The notes beneath the pieces were generated by a model. It did not search any database. It was given only the letters and a program-made list of their open reading frames with translations, and had not been told where the DNA came from. A stretch of DNA of 64,000 nt. It comes from Acidithiobacillus sp. AMEEHan. Its GTDB lineage: Bacteria > Pseudomonadota > Gammaproteobacteria > Acidithiobacillales > Acidithiobacillaceae. Location of the stretch: NCBI RefSeq assembly GCF_030996345.1, contig NZ_CP118747.1, positions 288,501 through 352,500 of the forward strand, read 5' to 3'. Shown here in pieces: positions 42,745 to 52,477 of the stretch; position 1 is the first letter of the stretch, and each line of letters begins with the position of its first letter. Both the position numbers and the translations under genes were made by a program.

Positions 42745-43050
42745 TTACTTCATCATCGCCTTCTTGAACATCCGCTCAACCTTTTCGTTGGCCTCTTCAG
42801 CCTTCTGATTGGCGGCGTTGGCGGTGCTCATCGCCTGGTCAGCGGTGCTCTGCGCGGCATTGGCCTTGCTCAGGGCGTCATTGGCGGTGTTCTGCGCCGC
42901 ATTGGCCTTGGCGAGCGCCTCGTTGGCGGTGGACTGCGCGGCATCAGCCTTGGAAGCAACCTTGGCGAGGTCGGAGTTGGTGGCACAGCCAGCCAGACCC
43001 AAAGGCAGGATCAGGGCTGCAACTTTCAACGTGGTGGTCAGCTTGCTCAT
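42745..43050 (-). CDS. Lpp-like murein lipoprotein with 14-residue coiled-coil repeats
   Basis: 101 residues from ATG 43050 behind GGAGA. Lipobox LGLAGCATNS (Cys about 22). The mature helix consists of four 14-residue units of KANAAQNTANDALS type, an alanine-zipper heptad pattern as in Lpp, followed by a charged stretch and a C-terminal Lys (AMMK), the residue by which Lpp is joined to peptidoglycan. Longer than E. coli Lpp because of the extra repeats. Symbol withheld because homology versus convergence is unclear. Confidence 0.8.
   Translation of the reverse strand: MSKLTTTLKVAALILPLGLAGCATNSDLAKVASKADAAQSTANEALAKANAAQNTANDALSKANAAQSTADQAMSTANAANQKAEEANEKVERMFKKAMMK
42796..42963 (-). repeat. 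Imperfect 42-nt tandem repeats in the lipoprotein gene
   Basis: The coding stretch repeats with a 42-nt period (for example GCATTGGCCTTG occurs at 42-nt steps), giving the four 14-residue coiled-coil units. In-frame gain or loss of units would change the length of the lipoprotein. Confidence 0.6.
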
Positions 43051-43448
43051 AACGGTCTCCTCATTTCGGGTGGAATAACGAGCAAAAAAATCAAGCACTA
43101 TCACCGGCATCCGAGCTATCACCGCGCGCATCTCCATGCAGACCACGGCGCTTACTGGTCATACCGTGGCAACATTCTATTGCAGATACACCACAAGACT
43201 CAATAGATGACCAAGCTTGACACATCTTTTGACAATCGCGATCTCTTTCTCGCGGAAATTTGCTGAAAGTCTGGCGAAGAAGACTAAAAAATGCCATAAA
43301 TCTATGGCCGTGATATGGAGCCTCAACAATCTGGTACCGCCCGCCAAAATCTGCACTACCGATCTAGGCAGCAGCGCAGCCTGCCATTGCATGCCCCGGA
43401 AGAAAGGCCTAAAGTAAGGACCTTGGCATCCGATTTGGAGGAATCGCC
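43051..43448. other. Intergenic region between divergent lipoprotein and DUF2892 genes
   Basis: 398 bp. It carries the candidate lipoprotein promoter at 43174-43203 and, on the plus strand, two TTGACA motifs (43217, 43229) without matching -10 elements. The GGAGGA ribosome site of the next gene is at its right end. No convincing small gene. Confidence 0.45.
43174..43203 (-). promoter_or_regulatory. Candidate sigma-70 promoter of the Lpp-like gene
   Basis: Minus strand TTGAGT, 18-bp spacer, TAGAAT. Predicted start about 43167, giving a leader of roughly 117 nt. Confidence 0.4.
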
Positions 43449-43694
43449 ATGGGGATCCGACCGAACATGCTGCCCATCGAGCGCTGGCTGCGCCTGTATT
43501 TTGGCGTCATCCTTCTCGCTATCTACTTCATGAACCCCTTCCCCTACAAGGAATGGACCTTCTCCGGCCTGCTCCTGATTGCCACCGCAGCGACCGGATA
43601 TTGTCCGATCTACAGTCTCCTGCGGCGGCGCAAGAGGCGAGACAGGAGCTCAGCGATAGCGCCAGGTGACGGTCAGGGCGAGAGTGCGCGCTGA
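43449..43694 (+). CDS. DUF2892-type small membrane protein
   Basis: 81 residues. NMLPIERWLRLYFGVILLAIYF and FSGLLLIATAATGYCPIYSLL form two membrane helices with the conserved GxCPxYxLL ending of DUF2892 (YgaP membrane-part family). A basic tail follows. Excellent ribosome site (GGAGGA). Its last 45 bp overlap the 3' end of the convergent TonB-dependent receptor gene. Confidence 0.75.
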   Translation: MGIRPNMLPIERWLRLYFGVILLAIYFMNPFPYKEWTFSGLLLIATAATGYCPIYSLLRRRKRRDRSSAIAPGDGQGESAR

Positions 43695-45914
43695 GAGGGG
43701 GTAAAAATTTGCCCCGGTGTCTACCGTCAAACCACCGGTGTTGACGAAGCCGATGGCACGGCGGTCGAAGAGGTTGTAGAGCCAGACATCCAGGTCCAGT
43801 TCCTGACGCTCCCAGCGCCAGCGATGGCCGGCATTGAGATCTGCGAGAAAATAGGCGGGCACTGGCTCTTGGTGCAGGCTGTCGGCCCAACGTCTCCCTA
43901 GATAACGTCCGGCCAAAGAAGCACGCCAATCTTCCTTTTCGTAGCGGAGCAGGAAATTCCCGGTCCACAAAGGCGTGTCCGGAGTCTGCAGACCGGCAAC
44001 CGCCAGGGTCCGGCCGCCCAGCGACCGGAAGTCGCGGCGGAATATGCTGCGGGTATAGTTGCCGTTGCCGGCGATCTGCCAGTGCGCGGCAAAGCGCCAC
44101 CCGCCGCTGATACTGGCGCCGAAGCTGGCACCGTCACCGACGTTTTGCGGGTAGAGCAATTGTGACAGGGGATCGAAAACGGCCACCGATTTGTTATGGA
44201 AGATACCGTAATACCCCAGAACTTCGACAAAGCCTGAATCGTTGGCCCAGCGGAGCGCCAAATCGCCTTGGTCCGAGCGTTGCAGTCGCTGGGCATCCCA
44301 CAAGGACTGAATCGAAAGACCCGCCGCGCGAAACGCGGCAACATTGGCCTGATAAGCCGGCCAGAGGTCGTAGCCGGGGGAAGCCACGTTGCTCCCAGCG
44401 TTGGCACGCAAGAGCCAATCCTCGCTGAGCAACCAGCGGAAGCCCAGATAGGGTAAGAAGGCGCCCAGGGTGCGGCCGGTAACCGAGAGCGGCGCAACGG
44501 GCTGCGCCTGCGCCAATGCAGGGTCGAGAGAATCGGCGGTAACCCCGCTGGTTGCGTAGGCCTGCAAACTCGGCAGCCGATCCCAGAGATAACGCCCGCC
44601 AATGGTCAGCGCCAGCGCGCCGGACTGCCAGGATTGTTCGGCAAAAAGACTGTCGTAGCGCTCCGCACGGGTGGGAGCACTGAGCAGTGACCAGCGCAAG
44701 AACCGCAGGCCACCGCCGGTGGTCGGCGCATACAGAACACTGTTGGTGGCCGGGTGCGGTGCGATCTTTTCGTCATGCCAATAGCCCGCTTGCCAGCGCC
44801 AGGGCCCCAGACTTTTCTCCCACTGCAGTCGCAGACCCCAGCGCCAGGTATCGATATCAGTACGCTGGACGAGAGGCTGCGTCCCCTGTACCAGGCCTCG
44901 CTGGTACCAGCCCGTTTCTTTCATGCCGTAGGGCTCCAGTTGCACTGTGCCCAGACGGCCCAGACGCTGCAGCCAGAGCAGCAGCAGGGCATCGTCCCGA
45001 AAATATTGACGGTTATAGCCTTGGTACCAGGCGGCCTCGGCGGAGCGAGGATCAGAGGTTGGGGTGGCGTTGTATCCTAACTCGCCGAAACGGGCCAAAT
45101 CTTGGGACTGGGCGAAGGTCAGGGGGCGGTAATTGTCGCTACGATAGTCGTCATGCACATAGAAGAGGCGCAGGCGCCCGCTGGTGCACGGCAGCTGCCA
45201 AGCCAACGCGACATTGCCGCGACCCGCGGGCGTGTAACCGTTGCCGCGCCAAGCATCGGCACGGGTAAAAGAGCCAGAGATAAAGAGACTGGATCCCCCG
45301 GGCAGGAGACCGCTATCCCAACGCAAAAAACTTCGGGAAAACCAGTTACTGCCAATGCTTTGCCGCAGCAGCCACGAGCTCTTCGCCTGCGGCCAGAGCA
45401 GATCACTGTCCACCACCCCGGCGATCGTCCCTGCTGCCGTGAGAAAGGGTGGCACCGCACCGGCATAAAGGGTCACGCTGCGCAGATCTTCCTGGTCTAC
45501 CAGCCATTGGCCCGGACCGGAAAAGCCAGCAATGAGGGGCACGCCGGCGAGCAGATCGCCGGCGCCATGCTGGGCGGTCTCACCGCGCACGCGCAAGCCC
45601 TTGTTGGCACTTTGCACATTGGCAAGATTGAGGGCATCCGGCGCGTTGTACGAAACCCCGGGCAGAAAGCCCAATGCTGCGTCGGCATTAGCCCCGCCGG
45701 GGCCAGCCAACGTCTCGACTTGTTGCTGCTGCAAACGAAAGGCGCTGGCACTGTGGCCTGGGGGATTTTCTCCCAGAGCCGGTGCCAGCGTCGACGCCGT
45801 TCCACCGCTCTGCACCGTACCGAGATCCTCAGCTTGCGCATACTCACTGACCAGCAATGACAACGAGCACAGCGCAGCAAAACCTGCCTGCACAGGTAGA
45901 CGACCTGCATTCAT
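43650..45914 (-). CDS. TonB-dependent outer membrane receptor
   Basis: 754 residues from the ATG at 45914 behind GGGAG. Signal peptide ([18 protein letters not shown]), a plug domain ([38 protein letters not shown]) and a long barrel of aromatic strands ending in [10 protein letters not shown]. Takes up a metal chelate or similar ligand using TonB; the ligand is not evident. It is not next to transporter genes. A palindromic operator overlaps its promoter, pointing to metal- or ligand-controlled repression. Confidence 0.85.
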   Translation of the reverse strand: MNAGRLPVQAGFAALCSLSLLVSEYAQAEDLGTVQSGGTASTLAPALGENPPGHSASAFRLQQQQVETLAGPGGANADAALGFLPGVSYNAPDALNLANVQSANKGLRVRGETAQHGAGDLLAGVPLIAGFSGPGQWLVDQEDLRSVTLYAGAVPPFLTAAGTIAGVVDSDLLWPQAKSSWLLRQSIGSNWFSRSFLRWDSGLLPGGSSLFISGSFTRADAWRGNGYTPAGRGNVALAWQLPCTSGRLRLFYVHDDYRSDNYRPLTFAQSQDLARFGELGYNATPTSDPRSAEAAWYQGYNRQYFRDDALLLLWLQRLGRLGTVQLEPYGMKETGWYQRGLVQGTQPLVQRTDIDTWRWGLRLQWEKSLGPWRWQAGYWHDEKIAPHPATNSVLYAPTTGGGLRFLRWSLLSAPTRAERYDSLFAEQSWQSGALALTIGGRYLWDRLPSLQAYATSGVTADSLDPALAQAQPVAPLSVTGRTLGAFLPYLGFRWLLSEDWLLRANAGSNVASPGYDLWPAYQANVAAFRAAGLSIQSLWDAQRLQRSDQGDLALRWANDSGFVEVLGYYGIFHNKSVAVFDPLSQLLYPQNVGDGASFGASISGGWRFAAHWQIAGNGNYTRSIFRRDFRSLGGRTLAVAGLQTPDTPLWTGNFLLRYEKEDWRASLAGRYLGRRWADSLHQEPVPAYFLADLNAGHRWRWERQELDLDVWLYNLFDRRAIGFVNTGGLTVDTGANFYPLSARTLALTVTWRYR

Positions 45915-45926
45915 CTTGCTCCCGCC

Positions 45927-45951
45927 ATATTTGCAACTTTGTTGCAAATAT
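45927..45951. promoter_or_regulatory. Palindromic operator of the TonB-dependent receptor
   Basis: ATATTTGCAAC-TTT-GTTGCAAATAT: 11-bp arms, perfect, 3-bp centre. It overlaps the predicted -10 box and lies 13 bp before the start codon. The cognate repressor is not identified; it does not fit the classical Fur box. Confidence 0.7.
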
Positions 45952-45976
45952 TAATCAAGAGTCCACATACGGGCAA
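45948..45976 (-). promoter_or_regulatory. Candidate sigma-70 promoter of the TonB-dependent receptor
   Basis: Minus strand TTGCCC (45976-45971), 17-bp spacer, TAATAT (45953-45948). The palindrome covers the -10 and start region, the expected position for a repressor. Confidence 0.5.
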
Positions 45977-46042
45977 GAGGCTCGACAAGCGGCAGCGGGG
46001 CCCCTACTCTGGGCAAAATTTTCTCACAGACAGGAGTCCGTC

Positions 46043-46543
46043 ATGGAACAAGTGGTACTGCGCACCAATCACGGCGACATTCAGATCGAACTGGATGACG
46101 CCAAGGCCCCCAAAACCGTCGCCAACTTCCTGCAATATGTCGACGAAGGTTTCTTTGACGGAACCATCTTCCATCGGGTGATACCGGGTTTCATGATACA
46201 GGGCGGTGGTTTCAACGAGAAAATGCAGCAGAAAAACACCCACGACTCGATCAAGAATGAGGCGGACAACGGCCTGAAGAATGAGCGTGGCACCCTGGCC
46301 ATGGCGCGCACCAACGATCCGCACTCCGCTACAGCGCAGTTCTTCATCAACCTGGTGGACAACGATTTCCTCAATTTCCGCTCTGCCTCGGGCAGCGGCT
46401 GGGGCTACGCGGTCTTCGGCAAGGTCACTTCCGGGATGGAGGTGGTCGACGCGATTGCCAAGGTGGCCACTGGCAACCATGGCATGCACCAGGATGTCCC
46501 GAAGGAAGCCGTGGTGATCGAAAAGGCCGAACGTATCGCCTGA
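46043..46543 (+). CDS. ppiB: Peptidyl-prolyl cis-trans isomerase B (cyclophilin)
   Basis: 166 residues. Cytosolic cyclophilin: [40 protein letters not shown] and [18 protein letters not shown] cover the active-site Arg, Phe and Gln. No signal peptide. CAGGAG precedes the ATG. lpxH follows after 3 bp. Confidence 0.94.
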   Translation: MEQVVLRTNHGDIQIELDDAKAPKTVANFLQYVDEGFFDGTIFHRVIPGFMIQGGGFNEKMQQKNTHDSIKNEADNGLKNERGTLAMARTNDPHSATAQFFINLVDNDFLNFRSASGSGWGYAVFGKVTSGMEVVDAIAKVATGNHGMHQDVPKEAVVIEKAERIA

Positions 46544-46546
46544 TCC

Positions 46547-47326
46547 GTGCACCTGGCGCCAGCCGCCCTCGCGCAGCGGCAGGGGGACCTCTTCTGCCTC
46601 TCCGACCTGCACCTCGGCCCACAGCGACCGGAGCTGACCGAACGCTTCTTGCGCTTTTGTCAGGAGATTCCGGCGGGCGTCAGTGATCTCTGCATTCTGG
46701 GCGACCTCTTCGACTTCTGGGTGCACCGCGCGCAGGCGCAGGAAGAACCGCAGAACTGCGTGCTGCGGGCCCTGCAAGCGGTGCGGGCGGAGGGTATTCG
46801 CGTCTGGTTGATGCCTGGCAATCGCGACTTTGCCCTGGCTCCCTCGGTCCTAGCGGAGTTCGGGATTGCAGCGTTACCCGATCCGACCCTGCTTCCGGGC
46901 GGGATCGTCCTGACCCACGGAGACCTACTCTGCACCCAGGACCACCGCTATCTGCGCTTTCGCCGGATCATCCGCAACCCTCTACTGCTCCGCCTCTTGC
47001 GTACCCTGCCCTATTCCGTCCTGCTGGGAATCGGCCGTCGTTTACGACGCAGCAGCCAAAAGGAGTTGCAGAAAAAGACGTTCACCATGATGCAGGCGAC
47101 AGACAATGGCATCGCCATGGCGATCCGGGGAGAGGGCGTCTTTGCCAGCTCTTCTGCGCCCTATCGTATCCTCGTTCACGGTCACACCCACCAAGCCATC
47201 GATGAAGATCTTCCAGCTCTTAACGCGCATCGCTTTGTGCTCAGCGACTGGCAGACGACGGGTGCCACCTTGCTGCGCTGCTCGGCAACGGGCGAGTGTG
47301 CGCTTTGGCACTATCCACCGCGCTAG
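46547..47326 (+). CDS. lpxH: UDP-2,3-diacylglucosamine hydrolase
   Basis: 259 residues, GTG start at 46547. Lipid A synthesis step giving lipid X. Calcineurin-type metal motifs CLSDLHLGPQRPE, LGDLFDFWVHRA, PGNRDFAL, THGDLLC and VHGHTHQ. Coupled to ppiB, as in several gamma-proteobacteria. Confidence 0.93.
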   Translation: MHLAPAALAQRQGDLFCLSDLHLGPQRPELTERFLRFCQEIPAGVSDLCILGDLFDFWVHRAQAQEEPQNCVLRALQAVRAEGIRVWLMPGNRDFALAPSVLAEFGIAALPDPTLLPGGIVLTHGDLLCTQDHRYLRFRRIIRNPLLLRLLRTLPYSVLLGIGRRLRRSSQKELQKKTFTMMQATDNGIAMAIRGEGVFASSSAPYRILVHGHTHQAIDEDLPALNAHRFVLSDWQTTGATLLRCSATGECALWHYPPR

Positions 47327-47554
47327 ACTCCAGAACCCGTGCGCAACTTCTAGCCTACGAGACCGCACACTGGACGGATTCTGCAACGGCAGCGATTTCG
47401 GGGACACGAAGCCCCTGCGTTCTGTTGTGCAGGCAATTCTCTCCTCTGGCCTACCCAATATCGCCCGACTGCCTGGGATTCCACCAGACGCGTCACCCTA
47501 TACAGCTCGGGCATCTGCCTTTATCATTCGGCCTTTGACGGCATTCCTTAGATT
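47327..47554. other. Intergenic region before lysC
   Basis: 228 bp. No convincing gene, tRNA-like fold, attenuator or lysine-riboswitch-like structure seen by eye. Confidence 0.4.
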
Positions 47555-48778
47555 ATGGCGCTCATCGTACAGAAATTCGGCGGCACTTCCGTCGGCAACA
47601 TCGAACGGATTCAGGCAGTAGCAGATCGGGTATTGGCGACTCGGGCCGCGGGGCACGAGGTGGTGGTGGTCGTGTCGGCCATGTCTGGCGAGACCGACCG
47701 CCTGCTCAGGCTCGCGCACGAGATCGATTCTCAGCCGCACCCTCGCGAGCTCGATACCCTGCTCAGTACGGGCGAGCAGGTTACCATCGCGCTGCTGGCG
47801 ATGGCCCTGCACAGCAAGGGACAAGCGGCCCTGTCTCTCACTGGCGCGCAGGTACCCATCGAGACCGATAGCGCACACAACAAGGCACGCATTGAACGCA
47901 TCGACGGTGCACGTCTGCGGGCAGCTTTGGCCGCCGGGCAAGTGGTGATCGTCGCCGGGTTTCAAGGCGTCAATCCGCAGGGTGACATCACCACCCTCGG
48001 GCGGGGCGGTTCGGATACCACCGCCGTGGCCTTGGCAGCGGCATTGCAGGCCGATGAATGCGCCATCTACACCGACGTCGATGGCATCTACACCACCGAT
48101 CCACGGGTGGAAGGCAAGGCCCGTCGCCTGGACCGGATCACCTACGAGGAAATGCTGGAAATGGCGAGTCTGGGTGCCAAGGTCCTGCAGACCCGTTCGG
48201 TGGAGTTTGCCATGAATTACCAGGTGCCAGTGCGCGTCCTTTCTTCGTTTGCAGATGGTCCCGGCACCCTTGTTACCAGTGAGGAAAACTGTATGGAAGC
48301 CCCCCGCGTATCGGGTATCGCCTTCTCCCGCAATGAGGCCAAGATCACCGTCGTCGCCGTTCCCGATCGTCCAGGCATCGCCTCCGCCATCCTCGGCCCG
48401 ATCTCGGCGGCCAACATCAACGTCGATGTCATCCTGCAAAACATCTCCGAGGACGGCAAGACCGACTTCACCTTTACCGTCGAGCGCAACGACTTCGAAC
48501 GCGCTATGGGTATTCTGCGTGGCGTCGCCAACGAACTGGGGGCGGAAGACGTGCGCGGCGATACCGGCATCGTCAAGGTATCGGCGGTGGGGGTGGGCAT
48601 GCGCTCCCACGCCGGCATCGCCGCCAGCATGTTCGCCGCCCTAGCCCAGGAAAACATCAATATCCAGATGATTTCCACCTCGGAAATCAAGATCTCGGTG
48701 GTCATCGCCGAAAAATATCTGGAGCTCGCCGTGCGCGCCTTGCACAGCGCATTCGGTCTGGAAAAGGCGGCACCCTGA
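47555..48778 (+). CDS. lysC: Aspartate kinase
   Basis: 407 residues. First step to Lys/Thr/Met. Kinase part starts IVQKFGGTSVGNIERIQAVA, with ITTLGRGGSDTTAVALA; two ACT domains at the C-terminus (VAVPDRPGIASAI, KVSAVGVGMRSHAGIAASMF) indicate feedback inhibition. The length fits the monofunctional class. Its stop overlaps the argD start (TGATG), an uncommon link between Asp-family and arginine synthesis. Confidence 0.95.
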   Translation: MALIVQKFGGTSVGNIERIQAVADRVLATRAAGHEVVVVVSAMSGETDRLLRLAHEIDSQPHPRELDTLLSTGEQVTIALLAMALHSKGQAALSLTGAQVPIETDSAHNKARIERIDGARLRAALAAGQVVIVAGFQGVNPQGDITTLGRGGSDTTAVALAAALQADECAIYTDVDGIYTTDPRVEGKARRLDRITYEEMLEMASLGAKVLQTRSVEFAMNYQVPVRVLSSFADGPGTLVTSEENCMEAPRVSGIAFSRNEAKITVVAVPDRPGIASAILGPISAANINVDVILQNISEDGKTDFTFTVERNDFERAMGILRGVANELGAEDVRGDTGIVKVSAVGVGMRSHAGIAASMFAALAQENINIQMISTSEIKISVVIAEKYLELAVRALHSAFGLEKAAP

Positions 48779-49944
48779 TGGCATTGATGAACAACTACAC
48801 GCGCCTGCCCGTCGCCTTCGTGCGCGGCGAGGGGGTGTGGCTCTACGACGAAAGCGGACGTAAATACCTCGATGCCCTAGCGGGGATCGCCGTCTGCGGC
48901 CTGGGTCATAGCCATCCGGCGGTAACCGCTGCCTTGCAGGAGCAAGCCGGCAAACTCCTGCACACCTCCAATCTGTACCAGATCCCCGAACAGGCGGCTC
49001 TGAGCGACGACCTGTGCCGTTTGAGTGGCCTTGATGCGGTGCTGTTTTGCAACAGTGGCGCCGAGGCCAACGAGGCGGCCATCAAGCTCGCCCGCCTGCA
49101 TGGCCATGCGCGCGGCATTGCCGAACCCAAGATCCTGGTCTTTACCCAGTCCTTCCACGGCCGCACTTTGGCAGCGCTCACCGCCACCGGCAATCGCAAG
49201 ATTCAGGAGGGCTTTGCCCCGTTGGTGGCAGGTTTCGTACGCGCCCCCTACGGCGATCTAGCGACGGTACGGGGCATGCTCAGCGCCGATCCGGATATTG
49301 CCGCCGTACTTGCCGAACCGGTACAGGGCGAGGGCGGAGTACGCCCTGCCCCGGCTGGATTTTTGCGCGGACTGCGTGAGCTCTGCGATGAACACCAGGC
49401 GCTCCTGCTCTGCGATGAGGTACAGACCGGCATTGGCCGCACCGGGCGCTATTTTGCGTTTCAGCATGAGGAAGGCCTACTGCCGGACGTGCTTTGTCTA
49501 GCCAAAGGCTTGGGTAATGGCGTCCCCATTGGCGCCATCGTCGCCCGCCAAGCCGCCGCCGATCTCTTCGGTCCAGGTAAACACGGCAGTACCTTCGGCG
49601 GCGGCCCCCTGGTCTGCGCCGCCGCCCGCGCCGTGTTACGGACCATGGAAGCCGAGGATATTCCGGCCCATGCCGCCGCCGTGGGGGAGCTCCTGCAAGG
49701 CCGGCTGCGCGAGCGTTTCCGCGGACACCCGGCGGTAGAGGAAGTGCGTGGCCTTGGTCTGATGGTGGGCGTCGTCCTGCGCCAGGAGCCAAAGGATTTC
49801 GTGCGCCGCGCCCTGGACGCCGGCGTCCTGCTCAATGTAACGGCCGGACGGGTGATCCGCCTGCTGCCGCCCCTCATCTTCGGGCCTGCCGAGATCGATC
49901 TGCTGGTCGATACCCTGGCCAAGCTCCTGCAGGAGGAAGCATGA
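48778..49944 (+). CDS. argD: Acetylornithine aminotransferase
   Basis: 388 residues. PLP enzyme of arginine synthesis. CNSGAEANEAAIKLAR, FHGRTLAALTATGN, LCDEVQTGIGRTG and the PLP lysine in CLAKGLGNGVPIGA. Overlaps argF by 4 bp (ATGA). Confidence 0.94.
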   Translation: MALMNNYTRLPVAFVRGEGVWLYDESGRKYLDALAGIAVCGLGHSHPAVTAALQEQAGKLLHTSNLYQIPEQAALSDDLCRLSGLDAVLFCNSGAEANEAAIKLARLHGHARGIAEPKILVFTQSFHGRTLAALTATGNRKIQEGFAPLVAGFVRAPYGDLATVRGMLSADPDIAAVLAEPVQGEGGVRPAPAGFLRGLRELCDEHQALLLCDEVQTGIGRTGRYFAFQHEEGLLPDVLCLAKGLGNGVPIGAIVARQAAADLFGPGKHGSTFGGGPLVCAAARAVLRTMEAEDIPAHAAAVGELLQGRLRERFRGHPAVEEVRGLGLMVGVVLRQEPKDFVRRALDAGVLLNVTAGRVIRLLPPLIFGPAEIDLLVDTLAKLLQEEA

Positions 49945-50876
49945 AACCAGTGCGTCATTTTCTGCGCTTGCAGGACCTCTCACGTACGGAACTCCAGGGC
50001 CTGCTCACGCGCGCCATCAAGCTCAAGCGCATGCTGCGCGCCGGCGAGCACTACACCCCCTTCGCCCAGCGCACCCTGGCCATGATCTTTGAGAAATCCT
50101 CCACCCGTACCCGGGTTTCCTTTGAAGCCGGCATGGCACAGTTGGGCGGACATGCCCTGTTCCTCTCGCCGCGCGACACGCAACTGGGGCGCGGCGAGAG
50201 CATCGAAGACACCGCTCGGGTACTGTCGCGCATGGTCGATCTGATCATGATCCGCACCTTCTCTCACGCCGGCCTCGAAACCTTCGCCAGCGCCAGCCGG
50301 GTGCCGGTCATCAACGGCTTGTCGGACGACCATCATCCCTGCCAGCTCCTCGCCGACCTGATGACGGCACAGGAGCTCTGGGGCGGATTGTCGGGACGGA
50401 AGGTCGCCTTCATCGGCGATGGTGCCAACAACATGGCACGCTCGTGGATGGAAGCGGCGCAACTTCTCGACTTCGAATTGCGGATTGCGGCACCCGCGGG
50501 TTTCCAGCCCAGTGCCGATGCGGAGCGGGAAAATGGCAGTCATACACAAATTTTCTGCGACCCGCACGCTGCCGTCGCCGGGGTGGATCTGGTCGTTACC
50601 GACGTCTGGACCAGTATGGGGCAGGAGGCCGAAAATGCCGAGCGGCGTGCCCTCTTCGCTCCCTTCCAGGTCAATGCCGAGCTTTTCGCTCAGGCGCGGA
50701 GCGGAGCCGTGTTCATGCACTGCCTGCCCGCGCATCGTGGCGAGGAAGTCACGGCGGAGGTCATCGATGCGCCGTACTCTCTGGTCTGGGAGGAGGCGGA
50801 GAATCGCCTGCATGCGCAGAAAGCACTGATGGAATTTTTGGCAGGCTTTGGGCCCCTGGCCGATCAAGGAGTCTGA
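49941..50876 (+). CDS. argF: Ornithine carbamoyltransferase
   Basis: 311 residues. Carbamoyl-phosphate loop [24 protein letters not shown] and ornithine loop [13 protein letters not shown]. Forms citrulline. Coupled to argD upstream; argG starts one base after its stop. Confidence 0.95.
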   Translation: MKPVRHFLRLQDLSRTELQGLLTRAIKLKRMLRAGEHYTPFAQRTLAMIFEKSSTRTRVSFEAGMAQLGGHALFLSPRDTQLGRGESIEDTARVLSRMVDLIMIRTFSHAGLETFASASRVPVINGLSDDHHPCQLLADLMTAQELWGGLSGRKVAFIGDGANNMARSWMEAAQLLDFELRIAAPAGFQPSADAERENGSHTQIFCDPHAAVAGVDLVVTDVWTSMGQEAENAERRALFAPFQVNAELFAQARSGAVFMHCLPAHRGEEVTAEVIDAPYSLVWEEAENRLHAQKALMEFLAGFGPLADQGV

Positions 50877-50877
50877 T

Positions 50878-52077
50878 ATGGTAAAGAAAGTCGTACTCGC
50901 TTATTCCGGTGGACTGGATACTTCGGTCATCCTCAAGTGGCTGCAGGATCAATACCAGTGCGATGTCGTCACATTCACCGCCGACATCGGCCAAGGCGAG
51001 GAGCTGGAGCCTGCGCGTGCCAAAGCAACCCGGCTCGGTGCAAAAGAGATTTTCATTGATGATCTGCGGCAGGAATTCGTACGTGACTATGTCTTTCCCA
51101 TGTTTCGCGCCAACACGATCTACGAAGGAGAATATCTGCTAGGTACCTCCATCGCCCGCCCGCTGATCGCCAAGCGGATGGTGGAGATCGCCGCAGAAGT
51201 GGGCGCCGATGCCGTCGCCCACGGCGCCACCGGCAAGGGCAACGATCAGGTGCGCTTCGAGCTCGGCGCGTACGCTCTCGACCCCAAAATCCGCGTGATC
51301 GCCCCATGGCGGGAGTGGGATCTGAACTCGCGGGAAAAGCTTCTGGCCTATGCAGAGCAACATGGCATTCCCATCGAACGGCATGGCAAGAAGTCACCCT
51401 ATTCCATGGACGCCAATCTGCTGCACATCTCCTACGAGGGCGGGATTCTGGAAGATCCCTGGGCCGAGGCCGAGGAATCCATGTGGCGCTGGACCACGGC
51501 GCCAGAGAAGGCCCCGGATCAGCCGCGCTACATCGAAATCCAGTTTGCCCACGGCGACCCGATCGCCATCGATGGCGAGGCCCTGCCTCCTGCCGCCCTC
51601 CTCGCCCACCTCAACACCATTGGCGGCGAACACGGTATCGGTCGTCTCGACATCGTCGAGAACCGCTACGTGGGTATGAAGTCTCGCGGTTGCTACGAAA
51701 CCCCCGGCGGTACCATCTTGCTCCGTGCGCACCGCGCCATCGAATCCATCACCCTGGATCGCGAAGCCGCGCATCTCAAGGACGATCTCATGCCGCGCTA
51801 TGCCAGCATCATCTATAATGGCTACTGGTGGAGTCCGGAGCGCCGCGCCCTGCAATCCCTCATCGACCAGACCCAGCGCCTGGTTACCGGCGTGGTGCGC
51901 CTCAAGCTCTATAAAGGTACCTGCACCGTTGTCGGCCGCAAATCCGAACAAAGCCTCTTCGATCCGCGTATCGCCACCTTCGAGGACGATGCCGGTGCCT
52001 ATCACCAGCAGGATGCCGAGGGCTTCATCAAGCTCAACGCCCTGCGCCTGCGCATCGAAAAACGCCTGCAAGGCTAG
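50878..52077 (+). CDS. argG: Argininosuccinate synthase
   Basis: 399 residues from ATG 50878 behind AAGGAG. ATP loop [30 protein letters not shown] and [12 protein letters not shown]. Joins citrulline and aspartate. Fourth gene of the lysC-argDFG unit; argH is not in the window. Confidence 0.96.
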   Translation: MVKKVVLAYSGGLDTSVILKWLQDQYQCDVVTFTADIGQGEELEPARAKATRLGAKEIFIDDLRQEFVRDYVFPMFRANTIYEGEYLLGTSIARPLIAKRMVEIAAEVGADAVAHGATGKGNDQVRFELGAYALDPKIRVIAPWREWDLNSREKLLAYAEQHGIPIERHGKKSPYSMDANLLHISYEGGILEDPWAEAEESMWRWTTAPEKAPDQPRYIEIQFAHGDPIAIDGEALPPAALLAHLNTIGGEHGIGRLDIVENRYVGMKSRGCYETPGGTILLRAHRAIESITLDREAAHLKDDLMPRYASIIYNGYWWSPERRALQSLIDQTQRLVTGVVRLKLYKGTCTVVGRKSEQSLFDPRIATFEDDAGAYHQQDAEGFIKLNALRLRIEKRLQG

Positions 52078-52086
52078 GAGGACGCC

Positions 52087-52470
52087 ATGCGCATTTTGCA
52101 TACCATGTTACGGGTCGGCGATCTCGACCGCTCTCTGGCCTTCTACACCGAGGTGCTGGGGATGCGCGTTCTGCGTCGCAAAGATTATCCCGAGGGCAAA
52201 TTCACTCTCGCCTTTGTCGGTTACGAAGAAGAAGACCGCGGCGCCGTCATCGAACTCACCTACAACTGGGGCGTCGATAGCTACGAGCTTGGCAATGCCT
52301 TTGGGCACATCGCCATCGCGGTAGAGGATGCCGCCGCTGCCTGCGCGCAAATCCGCGCCCGCGGCGGTCGGGTAGTTCGCGAAGCCGGCCCGATGAAACA
52401 CGGCACGACGGTCATCGCCTTTGTCGAAGATCCCGACGGCTACCGCATCGAGCTCATCGAACGCCAGTGA
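52087..52470 (+). CDS. gloA: Lactoylglutathione lyase (glyoxalase I)
   Basis: 127 residues. Metal ligands in [37 protein letters not shown] and GYRIELIE. Converts the methylglyoxal-glutathione adduct. Only 9 bp after argG, so part of that transcript. The partner glyoxalase II (gloB) lies 2 kb further. Convergent with dnaQ, 7 bp apart. Confidence 0.94.
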   Translation: MRILHTMLRVGDLDRSLAFYTEVLGMRVLRRKDYPEGKFTLAFVGYEEEDRGAVIELTYNWGVDSYELGNAFGHIAIAVEDAAAACAQIRARGGRVVREAGPMKHGTTVIAFVEDPDGYRIELIERQ

Positions 52471-52477
52471 GAGAACT

